Below the pieces are notes generated by a model. The model saw nothing but the letters and a program-made list of their open reading frames with translations, was not told the DNA's origin and did not search any database. From the NCBI GenBank assembly GCA_002381945.1, contig DFXY01000028.1:101873-144745 (forward strand): 42,873 bases of DNA, in the 5' to 3' direction. This document shows, in pieces, positions 1-7,908 of the stretch. Origin of the DNA: Bacteriovoracaceae bacterium UBA4096. Its GTDB lineage: Bacteria > Bdellovibrionota > Bacteriovoracia > Bacteriovoracales > Bacteriovoracaceae. A program made the position numbers and the translations under genes. Each line of letters begins with the position of its first letter. The stretch's first letter is position 1.

Positions 1-68
1 AATATTTATACGCAAACAGCTCATTTTACCTATTTAATTTCATATAATTTAAATAAATACTATTAAAA

Positions 69-623
69 TCAATAGGTTACACTGCGATAAATATTCATAC
101 GCTTAATTAGGGTTGAAACGGCTTTTTTCAAATCATTTTCAGAAAGGTTCTCTGCTCTTAATGAAATCCGATTAAAAATCTTTTGTCGCTCCAGGTAAAT
201 CTGATAAAGCCTCTCTTTACCTAACTTAATTAAAGGCCGCTCTTCAGAATTTCCGGAAGTGAGCCTTTCCCAGCAAGCCTCAAAAGGAGCGTGGACATAT
301 AAAATTTGAATCGTCCTTATTGGTTGATAAAGCTCCAGTAAAGCCTCAGTAAGAGTTCCCCCACCCAAGGCCAATACACCTTTGCCTTCTTGTTTGAGCC
401 ACCCTTCCAGTTCCTGTCGTTCCCATAAACGAAACTTTTCCCATCCGTGAGCTTCAATCACTGAGGCCAGATCTTTATGACCTTTTCCTCGGGACTTCAT
501 GATGAGTTGGTCGAGGTCTTGAAAATCCCAGTCTGAATCTGGAGCTTGAAACTCAATTTCTTTGAGAAAACTCGTCTTCCCTGCTCCGGAAAAGCCAGTA
601 ATCAAAATTTTTTCGCAACTCAT
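69..623 (-). CDS. aroK: Shikimate kinase
   Basis: Phosphorylates shikimate with ATP in the common aromatic pathway, in the cytoplasm. The 184-residue protein opens with a P-loop, GFSGAGKTS (residues 10-18). An acidic stretch around residues 31-38 is where the shikimate-binding aspartate is expected, an FR..E segment lies near residues 64-69, and the GGGT loop at 87-90 matches the family's Gly-rich shikimate site. Length fits the usual 170-190. The reading frame stays open upstream to 752, but ATG 623 is preferred: it has an AGGA ribosome site and places the P-loop at the normal distance from the start. It diverges from the YceD-like gene, with 64 bases between the starts. aroC lies elsewhere in the window (28.0 kb). 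Confidence 0.9.
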   Translation of the reverse strand: MSCEKILITGFSGAGKTSFLKEIEFQAPDSDWDFQDLDQLIMKSRGKGHKDLASVIEAHGWEKFRLWERQELEGWLKQEGKGVLALGGGTLTEALLELYQPIRTIQILYVHAPFEACWERLTSGNSEERPLIKLGKERLYQIYLERQKIFNRISLRAENLSENDLKKAVSTLIKRMNIYRSVTY

Positions 624-687
624 TATGTTTGGTCCTTCACAGTTCGTGCAATCTCTAATAGAAGTTATCGCATAAACAGAGGTATCT

Positions 688-1215
688 ATGAATAAGCAAG
701 ATAAGGTTGGGGCCAAGATCAATTTGATCAAACTTGCGGCCAATAATCCCATTCAATTTGAACTGGACCAGGAAACCGACTGGGTTAAAGAATTTTTGAT
801 GGAAATGAATGAAAATGCTACTGAAAGATCCCCGGAAGAGTACCTGGAAGAAACTTCCATCCTGATTTCTGGTGAAATTGAAAAGAAAAATAAGCCTGAC
901 ATGGGTGAATTTTTAATCGCTAAAGGGATCGTTGAGGCCGACTATGTTACAGAATGTGTCCGGACCTTGAAGCCCATGACAGTCCAATTAGACGTTCCCT
1001 TTAAGATTGTATTTATTGATGAAGCGCTCGCAACCAGTGAATTATTCGCAGGAATTGACGAAACTTACGTGGAAAATGACGTCTACGAGATCTATTTTTA
1101 TAACAAACGGACTATTGATTTCCAGGAAATGCTGCATGAGCAAATATTCCTAAATTACAATCAATACCCCGTCCTTGACGCGGAAAGCAAAATAGAGGGC
1201 GTTGACACTCCATAA
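688..1215 (+). CDS. DUF177/YceD-like protein upstream of L32
   Basis: A 175-residue acidic cytoplasmic protein with no signal peptide or membrane segment. Bacterial rpmF is very often preceded by yceD (DUF177), which in enterobacteria affects 23S rRNA accumulation. The position, size and acidic beta-rich character here fit that family. The usual C-terminal DUF177 signature with its conserved basic/aromatic residues is not clear by eye, so the call leans on synteny. The N-terminus has 'INLIKLAANNPIQFELD', consistent with the start of a YceD fold. ATG 688 has an AGAGG site. Likely cotranscribed with rpmF 89 bases downstream. Confidence 0.6.
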   Translation: MNKQDKVGAKINLIKLAANNPIQFELDQETDWVKEFLMEMNENATERSPEEYLEETSILISGEIEKKNKPDMGEFLIAKGIVEADYVTECVRTLKPMTVQLDVPFKIVFIDEALATSELFAGIDETYVENDVYEIYFYNKRTIDFQEMLHEQIFLNYNQYPVLDAESKIEGVDTP

Positions 1216-1304
1216 ATGCACTTGGCAAGCAGTGGAATCTGTATTAGAAATAGAACCTCAATTTTAGAAATTAGATAAAGCATTAGAGTAATATCGGAGG
1301 ATTT

Positions 1305-1517
1305 GTGGCAGTACCTAAGAAAAGAACCAGCGTTTCGCGTAAAGGTTTAAGACGAGCTGGTCAACATCATAAACTTTATAGAAAATTCCCTCAGGCTTGC
1401 CCTAACTGTGGTGACTCTGTTCTTCCACACTGTGTATGCTCAGCTTGTGGCCACTATAAAGGTAAACAAGTTTTTGAAATCAAAGTTAAAGCTGACGCAA
1501 ATGCTGCTCAGGTCTAA
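1305..1517 (+). CDS. rpmF: 50S ribosomal protein L32, zinc-ribbon form
   Basis: A 70-residue ribosomal protein of the large subunit. The N-terminus MAVPKKRTSVSRKG is the standard L32 opening. The C-terminal half holds two zinc knuckles, Cys32/Cys35 and Cys45/Cys48, so this is the zinc-binding (C+) form. It starts with GTG at 1305 behind a strong GGAGG. An intrinsic terminator follows its stop directly, so the fatty-acid genes downstream either rely on read-through or on a promoter in the short gap. Confidence 0.97.
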   Translation: MAVPKKRTSVSRKGLRRAGQHHKLYRKFPQACPNCGDSVLPHCVCSACGHYKGKQVFEIKVKADANAAQV

Positions 1518-1542
1518 GCTTTCAAAATAAAACAAAATAAAT

Positions 1543-1569
1543 AAGCCTTCGAAAGAAGGCTTTTTTATT
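1543..1569 (+). terminator. Intrinsic terminator after rpmF
   Basis: A perfect 8-base-pair stem AAGCCTTC/GAAGGCTT with a GAAA tetraloop is followed by a T-rich run. It separates rpmF from fabH, which starts only 31 bases after it. Confidence 0.9.
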
Positions 1570-1600
1570 TGTGCTCAAAGTTAAGTGACAAGGACGATCT

Positions 1601-2602
1601 ATGAAACTTTTTAACACAAAAATTCTTGGGACTGGAAGCTTTCTCCCAGACAAAATTTTAACTAATGATGATATCGCTAAACGAGTCGATACTAATCACC
1701 AATGGATTGTGGAGAGAACTGGTATCCACACCAGACGAATTGCAGATTTATCAAAAGATGAATCTCCCAGCGGAATGGCAAAACTTGCGGCCCTGCAGGC
1801 CATAGAAGCGGCCAACCTCACTCCCAATGATATCGACTTCATTTTAGTTTCAGCAACCTTACCTGATATGTTCTTCCCTAACACCGCCTGCATGCTTCAG
1901 CATAAACTTGGCATCACTAATGCTTGTGGCGCTTTGGATATTAATGCTGCTTGTACTGGTTGGTTGTACGCTCTGCCGATGGCGGATGCAATGATTAAGA
2001 CGGGAGTGTATAAACACATTCTGGTTGTGGGTACAGAAATGACCAGCTCATTTAATAACTGGGATGACCGTAATACCTGTATTCTTTTTGGTGACGGTTG
2101 TGGAGCTGTAGTTCTGGGTCGTGCTTCTGAGAATGAAGACTCTCAAATTTACAGCACAACTTTGGCGGCCGATTCAACCAAGAAAGATCATCTCATGCTT
2201 CAGGCCGGCGGTGCTTGCAAGCGTGTGACTCAGGAAGTTCTGGATAAGGGCGAAAACTGGGTAACCATGAATGGCCAGGAAGTTTTTAAATCTGCCGTAA
2301 AAACCATGGCCTCTCTTTCTGAGAAGGTCATTAAAGATTCAGGCAAGACCATGGAAGATGTGGATTGGTTTATTCCTCACCAGGCAAACCTTCGTATCAT
2401 TGAAGCGGTTGGGAACCGATTTGGTTTTCCACCTGAGAAAGTCATTATCAATGTTGATAAATACGCCAATACTTCTTCGGCCACGATACCAATTGCATTA
2501 GATGAGGCCATCCGCGAAGGAAAAATCAAGCGCGGCGATAACCTTCTGTTAGCTGCCTTTGGAGCAGGTCTTACTGCCGGAGCCGTTTTCCTTAAATACT
2601 AG
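1601..2602 (+). CDS. fabH: Beta-ketoacyl-ACP synthase III (KAS III)
   Basis: Condenses acetyl-CoA with malonyl-ACP to start fatty-acid synthesis. The 333-residue length is typical. The Cys-His-Asn triad is visible: Cys118 in INAACTGW, His260 in IPHQANLR, and Asn290 in ANTSSATIP. The C-terminal glycine-rich FGAGLTAGAV is the usual KAS III ending. ATG 1601 has AAGGA upstream. It heads a tight run of fabD, fabG, acpP and fabF. plsX, which commonly sits between rpmF and fabH, is not present. Confidence 0.96.
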   Translation: MKLFNTKILGTGSFLPDKILTNDDIAKRVDTNHQWIVERTGIHTRRIADLSKDESPSGMAKLAALQAIEAANLTPNDIDFILVSATLPDMFFPNTACMLQHKLGITNACGALDINAACTGWLYALPMADAMIKTGVYKHILVVGTEMTSSFNNWDDRNTCILFGDGCGAVVLGRASENEDSQIYSTTLAADSTKKDHLMLQAGGACKRVTQEVLDKGENWVTMNGQEVFKSAVKTMASLSEKVIKDSGKTMEDVDWFIPHQANLRIIEAVGNRFGFPPEKVIINVDKYANTSSATIPIALDEAIREGKIKRGDNLLLAAFGAGLTAGAVFLKY

Positions 2603-2607
2603 GAGAG

Positions 2608-3543
2608 ATGATGAAAGTTACAGTTGTATTCCCAGGTCAGGGCACTCAATACGTTGGCATGGGAAAAGTGTTCTCAGACTATGCCTTTTTTGATCAGGCC
2701 AATGCGGCCACTGGTTATGATCTTAAAAAGATGATGCTGGAAGGTCCGGCCGAAGATCTTAAATTAACCGAAAATACCCAGCCTGCTATCGTTGCTCACT
2801 CCCTGATGTTGTTTGATAAATTGCAGGGGCTCTTAAAACAAAGAAATGTTTTTGTTGAGAGAGTACTGGGCCATTCAGTGGGCGAATATGCTGCTCTGGC
2901 GGCGGCAGGTGTAATGACTTTTGATGAAGCGGTTAAGGCCGTTCATTATCGTGGAAAATACATGCAGGAAGCTGTGCCTCAAGGCAAAGGCACCATGTAT
3001 GCCATCTTAAAACAAGAAGAGGCCACAATTATCGATGCCTGTGCGGCAGCTTCAACTGAAGATGAAAAAGTCAGTCCTGCGAACTTTAATGAGCCTTCTC
3101 AAATCGTAATCTCCGGCGACAAGTATGCTTGTGAACGAGCGATTCGTTTAATGGAAGAAAAAACGGGAGCTCGAGTAAAAGCAATTGAGCTCCAAGTCTC
3201 AGCACCCTTTCACTGTGCCCTGATGAAACCCGCAGAGCTAAAATTAAAACCCGTGTTGGATGAAATTAAATTTCAACCACTGAAGTTTAACTACATCGCC
3301 AACGTGGATGCCCATGAGTACGCAACTGATACTAATCCTGAAATCATTAAAGAGAATCTTTTAAAGCAAGTTTGCGGAAGTGTTCTCTGGACTCACAGTA
3401 TTCAGAAGTTAAGTGACGACACTCTCATCATTGAATGCGGACCAGGTAAAGTTCTTGCCGGTCTGATTAAAAAAATTAACCCTAATCTGAAAGTCATTAG
3501 TCTTGATACCGAGACAGGATTTTCTGAAGTCGAGGCCCTATGA
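2608..3543 (+). CDS. fabD: Malonyl-CoA:ACP transacylase
   Basis: Transfers malonyl from CoA to the acyl carrier protein. The 311-residue protein has the N-terminal FPGQGTQ motif (8-14), the nucleophile Ser90 in GHSVGEYAA, the conserved Arg near 115 and His202 in APFHCALM. Two ATG codons are adjacent (2608 and 2611) behind AGGAGAG; either could be used. It begins 5 bases after fabH and its stop overlaps the fabG start by four bases (ATGA), which points to translational coupling. Confidence 0.96.
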   Translation: MMKVTVVFPGQGTQYVGMGKVFSDYAFFDQANAATGYDLKKMMLEGPAEDLKLTENTQPAIVAHSLMLFDKLQGLLKQRNVFVERVLGHSVGEYAALAAAGVMTFDEAVKAVHYRGKYMQEAVPQGKGTMYAILKQEEATIIDACAAASTEDEKVSPANFNEPSQIVISGDKYACERAIRLMEEKTGARVKAIELQVSAPFHCALMKPAELKLKPVLDEIKFQPLKFNYIANVDAHEYATDTNPEIIKENLLKQVCGSVLWTHSIQKLSDDTLIIECGPGKVLAGLIKKINPNLKVISLDTETGFSEVEAL

Positions 3544-4298
3544 CTGCTACCTATTCTGATTTGAAAGACAAAGTGATTCTGGTAACCGGAGCTGCTCGCG
3601 GGATTGGAAAATCCATTGCCCTCTCACTTGCAAGTCAAGGCGCCCATGTGGTTTTTAATTACCGCGGAGATGAGGCCAAGGCCGCAGCTCTAAAAGAAGA
3701 AATAGTGGCCGCTGGTGGACAGGCGACAGGACTTAAGTTTGATGTCACTGATTATGAGGCCATGACTAAGGCGATTGATGAGTTCACTAAAAACGTAGCC
3801 CCTATCTCAGGTCTGGTTAATAATGCGGGAATATCTAAGGATACCCTACTGCTTCGTTTGAAGCCCGATGAGATGTCCCAAATTATCGATACCAACCTAA
3901 AAGGGGCGATGATGGTGACTCAGGCCTTGTCCCGCAACTTCTTACGTGCCGAAAACGTTTCGATCGTGAATATGAGCTCAATTGTGGGTCTGATGGGTAA
4001 TGCTTCTCAGGCGGCCTATGCTGCTTCAAAAGCAGGCCTTATTGGCTTTTCAAAGTCGGTGGCAAAGGAACTCGCCACCCGGAATGTACGTTGTAATGTG
4101 ATCTGTCCGGGCTTTATTCAAACCGATATGACGGAGGCCTTAAATGAGAAGGCAAAAGAAGAGTATTCTAAGTCTATTCCTCTGGGAAGAATGGGGAATG
4201 CCGAGGAAGTTGCCCAACTTACTTGCTTTTTACTGAGTCGCGCGTCAAGTTATGTGACGGGTGAAGTGATAAAAATTGACGGCGGATTATACATTTAA
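3540..4298 (+). CDS. fabG: 3-oxoacyl-ACP reductase
   Basis: NADPH-dependent reduction of beta-ketoacyl-ACP. A classical 252-residue short-chain dehydrogenase: nucleotide motif TGAARGIG (16-23), NNAG (94-97), catalytic Asn119, Ser147, Tyr160 and Lys164 (YAASK), and the PGFIQTDM loop after strand 6. It overlaps fabD by four bases and is followed 36 bases later by acpP, the order seen in many fab clusters. Confidence 0.96.
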   Translation: MTATYSDLKDKVILVTGAARGIGKSIALSLASQGAHVVFNYRGDEAKAAALKEEIVAAGGQATGLKFDVTDYEAMTKAIDEFTKNVAPISGLVNNAGISKDTLLLRLKPDEMSQIIDTNLKGAMMVTQALSRNFLRAENVSIVNMSSIVGLMGNASQAAYAASKAGLIGFSKSVAKELATRNVRCNVICPGFIQTDMTEALNEKAKEEYSKSIPLGRMGNAEEVAQLTCFLLSRASSYVTGEVIKIDGGLYI

Positions 4299-4334
4299 TA
4301 AGTTAGTGCATCTCAAATTTTGGAGGATATTTTA

Positions 4335-4568
4335 ATGGAATTACAAGAGAAGGTAATTAAGCTCGTTTCAGAAGCAACTAAGATGGACGCAGCTAACATT
4401 AGCCTTAACACAAGCTTCGTTGATGACCTTAACCTTGATTCACTAGATATGGTTGAGCTTATGATGAAGATGGAAGATGAGTTCGGTGTTGAGATCCCGG
4501 AAGATGAAACAGAAAATCTTAAGTCTATCGGCGACATCGTTACTTACTTGAAAGCTAAATCTCACTAA
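4335..4568 (+). CDS. acpP: Acyl carrier protein
   Basis: A 77-residue acidic protein that carries growing acyl chains on a 4'-phosphopantetheine arm. The attachment site is Ser36 in LDSLDMVELMMKMEDEF, the classical position. ATG 4335 is chosen because it has GGAGG at ideal spacing; an in-frame TTG at 4320 would add five residues but lies on top of that site. It sits between fabG and fabF and is followed by a strong terminator, so acpP mRNA probably ends here in part, which would let its level exceed its neighbours. Confidence 0.97.
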   Translation: MELQEKVIKLVSEATKMDAANISLNTSFVDDLNLDSLDMVELMMKMEDEFGVEIPEDETENLKSIGDIVTYLKAKSH

Positions 4569-4576
4569 ATCGTTTT

Positions 4577-4603
4577 AAAGGCCTCCGCCCTGGAGGCCTT
4601 TTA
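4577..4603 (+). terminator. Intrinsic terminator after acpP
   Basis: A perfect 10-base-pair stem AAAGGCCTCC/GGAGGCCTTT with a five-base loop, ending in a short T tract. It sits inside the fab cluster, between acpP and fabF, and so may be a partial terminator. Confidence 0.85.
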
Positions 4604-4620
4604 CTTTCTGGACACAAATT

Positions 4621-5865
4621 ATGAAATTACATCGAGTAGCGGTCACCGGAATGGGTGCCATCTGCGGCCTTGGAAATAATCTGGATGAAGTTTGGAAGAA
4701 TGCTCTTTTAGGTAAATCTGGAATTTCCACGCTGGAAAATCAAAACACAGAAAACTGGCCCGTCACTTTTGGCGGAGAAGTTAAAAATTTCAAATTAGAC
4801 CCAAATCTTATGGAACTGAAAGATCAGGACCGATTTGATTTGTTCAATCAGTATGGCCTTCATGCCAGTGACGAAGCTGTTAAACAAGCTCGTTTAACTG
4901 AGGCAGGCTACGCTCCGGAAAAAATCGGTATCATCTTTGGTACTGGTCTGGGTGGTTTCCCGCATATTGAAGCTAACCATAAAATCTTCATGGAAAAAGG
5001 TGCACGTCGAGTGTCTCCTTTCTTCATTCCTTCAGTCATACCAAACATGCCGGAAGGTTTGATTTCTATTCATTATGGTTTTAAGGGCATTAACTTTGCC
5101 GTGGCCAGTGCTTGTGCTTCAAGTGCTCATGCCATAGGACTTGCCGCCACTGAAATCATGCTGGGAAGACAAGATGCTATGCTGACTGGTGGAACTGAGG
5201 CCGTTATCACGGGCTTTACCATCGCAGGCTTTGCCTCTATGAAAGCTCTTTCACGCAGAAACGATGAACCTCATCGCGCTTCTCGTCCTTACGATGTTGA
5301 TCGTGACGGTTTTGTGATGGGTGAAGGTGCCGGTATCCTCGTGCTGGAAAACTACGAGAAGGCCGTCGCTCGAGGCGCCACTATCATTGCAGAAATTGTA
5401 GGCTTCGGTGCCAGTTCTGATGCTCACCATATTACAGCTCCACATCCGGAAGGCATGGGTGCACTTTTATGTATGCAGCAGACCATGGAATCATCCGGTG
5501 TTAGACTGGAAGATGTGGGTTACATCAATGCTCACGGAACTTCGACTCCACTGGGAGACGTTGCCGAAACTCAGGCGATTAAAAAAGTTTTCGGCAAACA
5601 CTCATATGATTTAGCGGTCAGTTCAACTAAGTCGATGACTGGTCACTTGCTGGGAGCTGCTGGCGGACTAGAATCTATTTTCTGTATCAAGGCCCTTGAG
5701 ACAGGAATGCTTCCTCCAACGATCAACCTTGAAAACATCGATCCTCAGTGTGATCTGAACTACGTTCCGAATAGGCCTCAGCAGAAGGATATTAAGTATG
5801 CGCTTAATAATTCTTTTGGATTTGGTGGGACGAATTCTTCGACATTGTTTAAGAAAGTTAAGTAA
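4621..5865 (+). CDS. fabF: Beta-ketoacyl-ACP synthase II (KAS II)
   Basis: Elongates acyl-ACP by condensation with malonyl-ACP. 414 residues, the family's usual length. Catalytic residues: Cys165 in VASACASSAH, His305 in NAHGTSTPLGD, and Lys337/His342 in STKSMTGHLLGAAGG. The C-terminal NNSFGFGGTNS is the normal KAS ending. It closes the fab cluster and is followed by a terminator. No good ribosome site is visible before ATG 4621 (ACAAATT), so translation may be modest. Confidence 0.96.
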   Translation: MKLHRVAVTGMGAICGLGNNLDEVWKNALLGKSGISTLENQNTENWPVTFGGEVKNFKLDPNLMELKDQDRFDLFNQYGLHASDEAVKQARLTEAGYAPEKIGIIFGTGLGGFPHIEANHKIFMEKGARRVSPFFIPSVIPNMPEGLISIHYGFKGINFAVASACASSAHAIGLAATEIMLGRQDAMLTGGTEAVITGFTIAGFASMKALSRRNDEPHRASRPYDVDRDGFVMGEGAGILVLENYEKAVARGATIIAEIVGFGASSDAHHITAPHPEGMGALLCMQQTMESSGVRLEDVGYINAHGTSTPLGDVAETQAIKKVFGKHSYDLAVSSTKSMTGHLLGAAGGLESIFCIKALETGMLPPTINLENIDPQCDLNYVPNRPQQKDIKYALNNSFGFGGTNSSTLFKKVK

Positions 5866-5882
5866 GTCCTCATCTATTTTCT

Positions 5883-5919
5883 AGTCCTCTTAACTTTTGA
5901 TAGTTGAGAGGACTTTTTA
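5883..5919 (+). terminator. Intrinsic terminator after fabF
   Basis: A 13-base-pair stem, AGTCCTCTTAACT against AGTTGAGAGGACT with one G-T pair, a six-base loop and a T run. It marks the end of the fatty-acid cluster. Confidence 0.9.
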
Positions 5920-6302
5920 CAAAAATCGTCATCTCTCCAATAAATATATGGGTCCAATCTCATTGATCAGTACGTCATTGTGGACAAAAGGAATTTGCGG
6001 TTCGGCGCCGAACTGATTCCTGCATAATTTGAAATAAAAGCATCACTCACATCAATTACCCTGTACCTATTTCATGGTACACGTCTGCACATTTGGTTCG
6101 CAAAGCGCGCTTAAACCATAAGCAATATCAATCACTTAAATCATATTTAAGCACATACCCCTGAGTTCACTGTACACATCCGTGAACACTTTCTCGTGCA
6201 TTTCATTGGTTTCACCTTTACTTATTTTTGCATGTTCACTACTTTCCATCTCGACCCGACATACGAAATTAAAAACTTTAACCTCACTAAACGGAGAAAA
6301 AA
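5920..6302 (+). other. Gene-free stretch with inverted repeats before the tandem secreted genes
   Basis: No convincing gene lies here; a 61-codon frame from 6182 runs into the following gene in another frame and lacks a ribosome site. Three short inverted repeats are visible: TGTACC/GGTACA (6062-6067, 6076-6081), CTTAAAT/ATTTAAG (6135-6141, 6145-6151, 3-base loop) and GTTCAC/GTGAAC (6165-6170, 6182-6187). The length is unusual for this compact window, so the stretch may carry the promoter, operators or a structured leader for the highly codon-biased genes that follow. A small RNA is also possible; I see no recognisable family. Confidence 0.5.
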
Positions 6303-6611
6303 ATGAAATCACTTTTAACTGTTGCTCTTCTTGCTCTATCTGCTCAATCTTTCGCTTTCGGCCTTGAGTCTCATTACGGAAAACTTTCTGTAGTTAACGG
6401 AAAGCACGCTTGTACTCTTACAAACAAAACTGGTTCTGATTTAGACATCAAGCGTGTTCAATTTGACCTTGAAAGACGTGCTGGTAAGAATCGTGAAGTT
6501 GTTGCTACTAAGTCTGTTCACTCTGTTATCTACACTGGCGAGACAATGACTGTTGTTTCTAATGCTAACCAGTCTCTTATTGGCAGAGCTTGTAAATTTC
6601 TTGCTCGTTAA
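6303..6611 (+). CDS. Small secreted protein, tandem copy 1
   Basis: A 102-residue precursor with a clean signal peptide (MKSLLTVALLALSAQSFA, cut near residue 18), giving a mature protein of about 84 residues. Two cysteines, 37 and 97, could form one disulfide in the periplasm or outside the cell. The mature part is basic and beta-prone. I do not recognise the family. Codon choice is strongly biased to GTT, GCT, CTT and CGT, suggesting high expression. ACGGAG lies before the ATG. The next gene is a near-identical copy 43 bases downstream. Confidence 0.85.
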   Translation: MKSLLTVALLALSAQSFAFGLESHYGKLSVVNGKHACTLTNKTGSDLDIKRVQFDLERRAGKNREVVATKSVHSVIYTGETMTVVSNANQSLIGRACKFLAR

Positions 6612-6654
6612 TTTGTAACTTAAAAATATAAAAATTAAAAAAACGGAGAATAAA

Positions 6655-6963
6655 ATGAAATCACTATTAACTGTTGCTCTTCTTGCTCTATCTGCTCAAT
6701 CTTTCGCTTTCGGCCTTGAGTCTCACTACGGAAAACTTTCTGTAGTTAACGGAAAGCACGCTTGTACTCTTACAAATAAAACTGGTTCTGATTTAGACAT
6801 CAAGCGTGTTCAATTCGACCTTGAAAGACGCGTTGGCAAGTATCGTGAAGTTGTTGTAACGAAGTCTGTTCACTCTGTTATCTACTCTGGCGAAACTATG
6901 ACTGTTGTTTCAGATGCTCACCAGACTCTTATTGGAAGAGCTTGTAAATTTCTTGCTCGTTAA
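6655..6963 (+). CDS. Small secreted protein, tandem copy 2
   Basis: A second 102-residue copy with the same signal peptide and the same Cys37/Cys97. It differs from copy 1 at seven residues, all after residue 59: A60V, N63Y, A68V, T78S, N87D, N89H and S91T. At DNA level only four silent changes fall in the first 174 bases and about fifteen in the rest. The ACGGAGAA ribosome site and the bases after the stop (ATTTGTAACT) are also shared, so the duplicated unit includes the flanks. A strong terminator follows, so both copies are probably one transcript. Confidence 0.85.
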   Translation: MKSLLTVALLALSAQSFAFGLESHYGKLSVVNGKHACTLTNKTGSDLDIKRVQFDLERRVGKYREVVVTKSVHSVIYSGETMTVVSDAHQTLIGRACKFLAR

Positions 6964-7000
6964 TTTGTAACTCTGATAGACAGCTTTTTCTAAAGCTTAA

Positions 7001-7037
7001 GAATGCTCACATCATTTGATGTGGGCATTCTTTTTTT
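7001..7037 (+). terminator. Intrinsic terminator after the tandem secreted genes
   Basis: A 13-base-pair stem, GAATGCTCACATC against GATGTGGGCATTC with one G-T pair and a four-base loop, followed by eight T. It ends the transcript of the two secreted proteins just before the convergent permease gene. Confidence 0.93.
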
Positions 7038-7049
7038 GCGGCCTTTCAA

Positions 7050-7790
7050 TTAATTGAAAAGATTGATTCCTAAAAGTAATGCGTTCGCAAAGATAAAACC
7101 ATTGATGAGCCGCTGATAACTAACTTCAGAAGTAAAAGCAAAAATTTTTTTTCCGATCAAATATCTCACAGCAAGTGAGATCCCAGCGCCGTACAGGTGA
7201 TGGATCTCAAAATCAACTTGCGCAATAAATACCAGAATAATTAATTGTAAACTCGCCATAAAGGCATAATCAAAACTCACCGCCGCCAGCACCTTGTTCT
7301 TATCATTATAGAGGCTGGAAACCAGCGGAGTTAAGATTGATCCGCCCATATTGGAAAGGCCATGGATTAATCCCATCATCCCCAGAGCGAGAGGTAGATT
7401 TTTTTTCATCAGGATCTGAAGACGATCTTTGAAATAAGAAGATGTTCGTACAATAAAGGCCAGCACCAGCATCAAGGTGACGAAGAATTTTATTTCACGA
7501 CTTAAATCATATTCAGTTGCGGCCAACATTCCCAACCCGAGAAAGGGCAAACAGATCAGAAAAAAAAGTTTTCGGTAGCCGCCATTTAATTTTTCATGAG
7601 AGAAGTCGCGCACCTGACTCCAACTCAACACCGCGGAGGCCGGCAGTAAATACATTAAGGCCTCAGTATATTCATAACCAAGAAGCAGCATCAAAGGTGT
7701 GCCAAAAAGCAAAAGACCCACTCCAAAGAGCGACTGCACCACCGAAAGAAAGAGAATCAAAAAATAGATAACCATAACGCCACGAATCAT
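7050..7790 (-). CDS. TSUP (TauE/SafE)-family membrane permease
   Basis: A 246-residue inner-membrane protein with about seven or eight hydrophobic segments. Two related glycine-rich segments, FGVGLLLFGTPL near residue 22 and GLSNMGGSILTPL near 145, match the internal repeat of TauE/SafE-type permeases, which move sulfite, sulfonates or other small organic anions. The substrate cannot be told from sequence. The start at 7790 has only a weak purine-rich site (AAAGACGGAT); an in-frame ATG lies at 7775. It converges on the secreted-protein genes and is divergent from glyA. Confidence 0.7.
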   Translation of the reverse strand: MIRGVMVIYFLILFLSVVQSLFGVGLLLFGTPLMLLLGYEYTEALMYLLPASAVLSWSQVRDFSHEKLNGGYRKLFFLICLPFLGLGMLAATEYDLSREIKFFVTLMLVLAFIVRTSSYFKDRLQILMKKNLPLALGMMGLIHGLSNMGGSILTPLVSSLYNDKNKVLAAVSFDYAFMASLQLIILVFIAQVDFEIHHLYGAGISLAVRYLIGKKIFAFTSEVSYQRLINGFIFANALLLGINLFN

Positions 7791-7876
7791 ATCCGTCTTT
7801 CATGAGTCCAATCAATGGTTTAGGTATTTCTTACAATTCGGGATGAGTCCTTGAAATTACTAGGCACTACCCTCTC

Positions 7877-7906
7877 GGTCTCCTAAAATAGAAGCACAAG
7901 GAGACC
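7877..7906 (+). promoter_or_regulatory. Hairpin covering the glyA ribosome binding site
   Basis: GGTCTCCT (7877-7884) is the exact complement of AGGAGACC (7899-7906), which contains the glyA Shine-Dalgarno AAGGAG. In a transcript starting upstream, the 8-base-pair stem with a 14-base loop would hide the ribosome site. A TAAAAT at 7884-7889 lies in the loop and could be a -10 box giving a transcript without the left arm, but I find no good -35. No known riboswitch class is recognisable. Confidence 0.5.
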
Positions 7907-7908
7907 TC

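Noticed and set aside
1..68. AT-rich window start as an origin or terminator
   Set aside because: It is short and AT-rich with TATAAT-like strings, but I see no repeat cluster, hairpin or gene to support a function.
624..752. Upstream extension of the shikimate kinase frame to 752
   Set aside because: The extension overlaps the divergent YceD-like gene, has no kinase homology, and ATG 623 has a ribosome site directly before the P-loop.
6182..6367. A 61-codon plus-strand frame in the gene-free stretch
   Set aside because: It has no ribosome site and overlaps the first secreted-protein gene in another frame; composition looks like chance.
7791..7908. A glycine, THF or SAM riboswitch before glyA
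   Set aside because: Only a simple hairpin is seen; no conserved core of these riboswitch classes is recognisable in the 118 bases.
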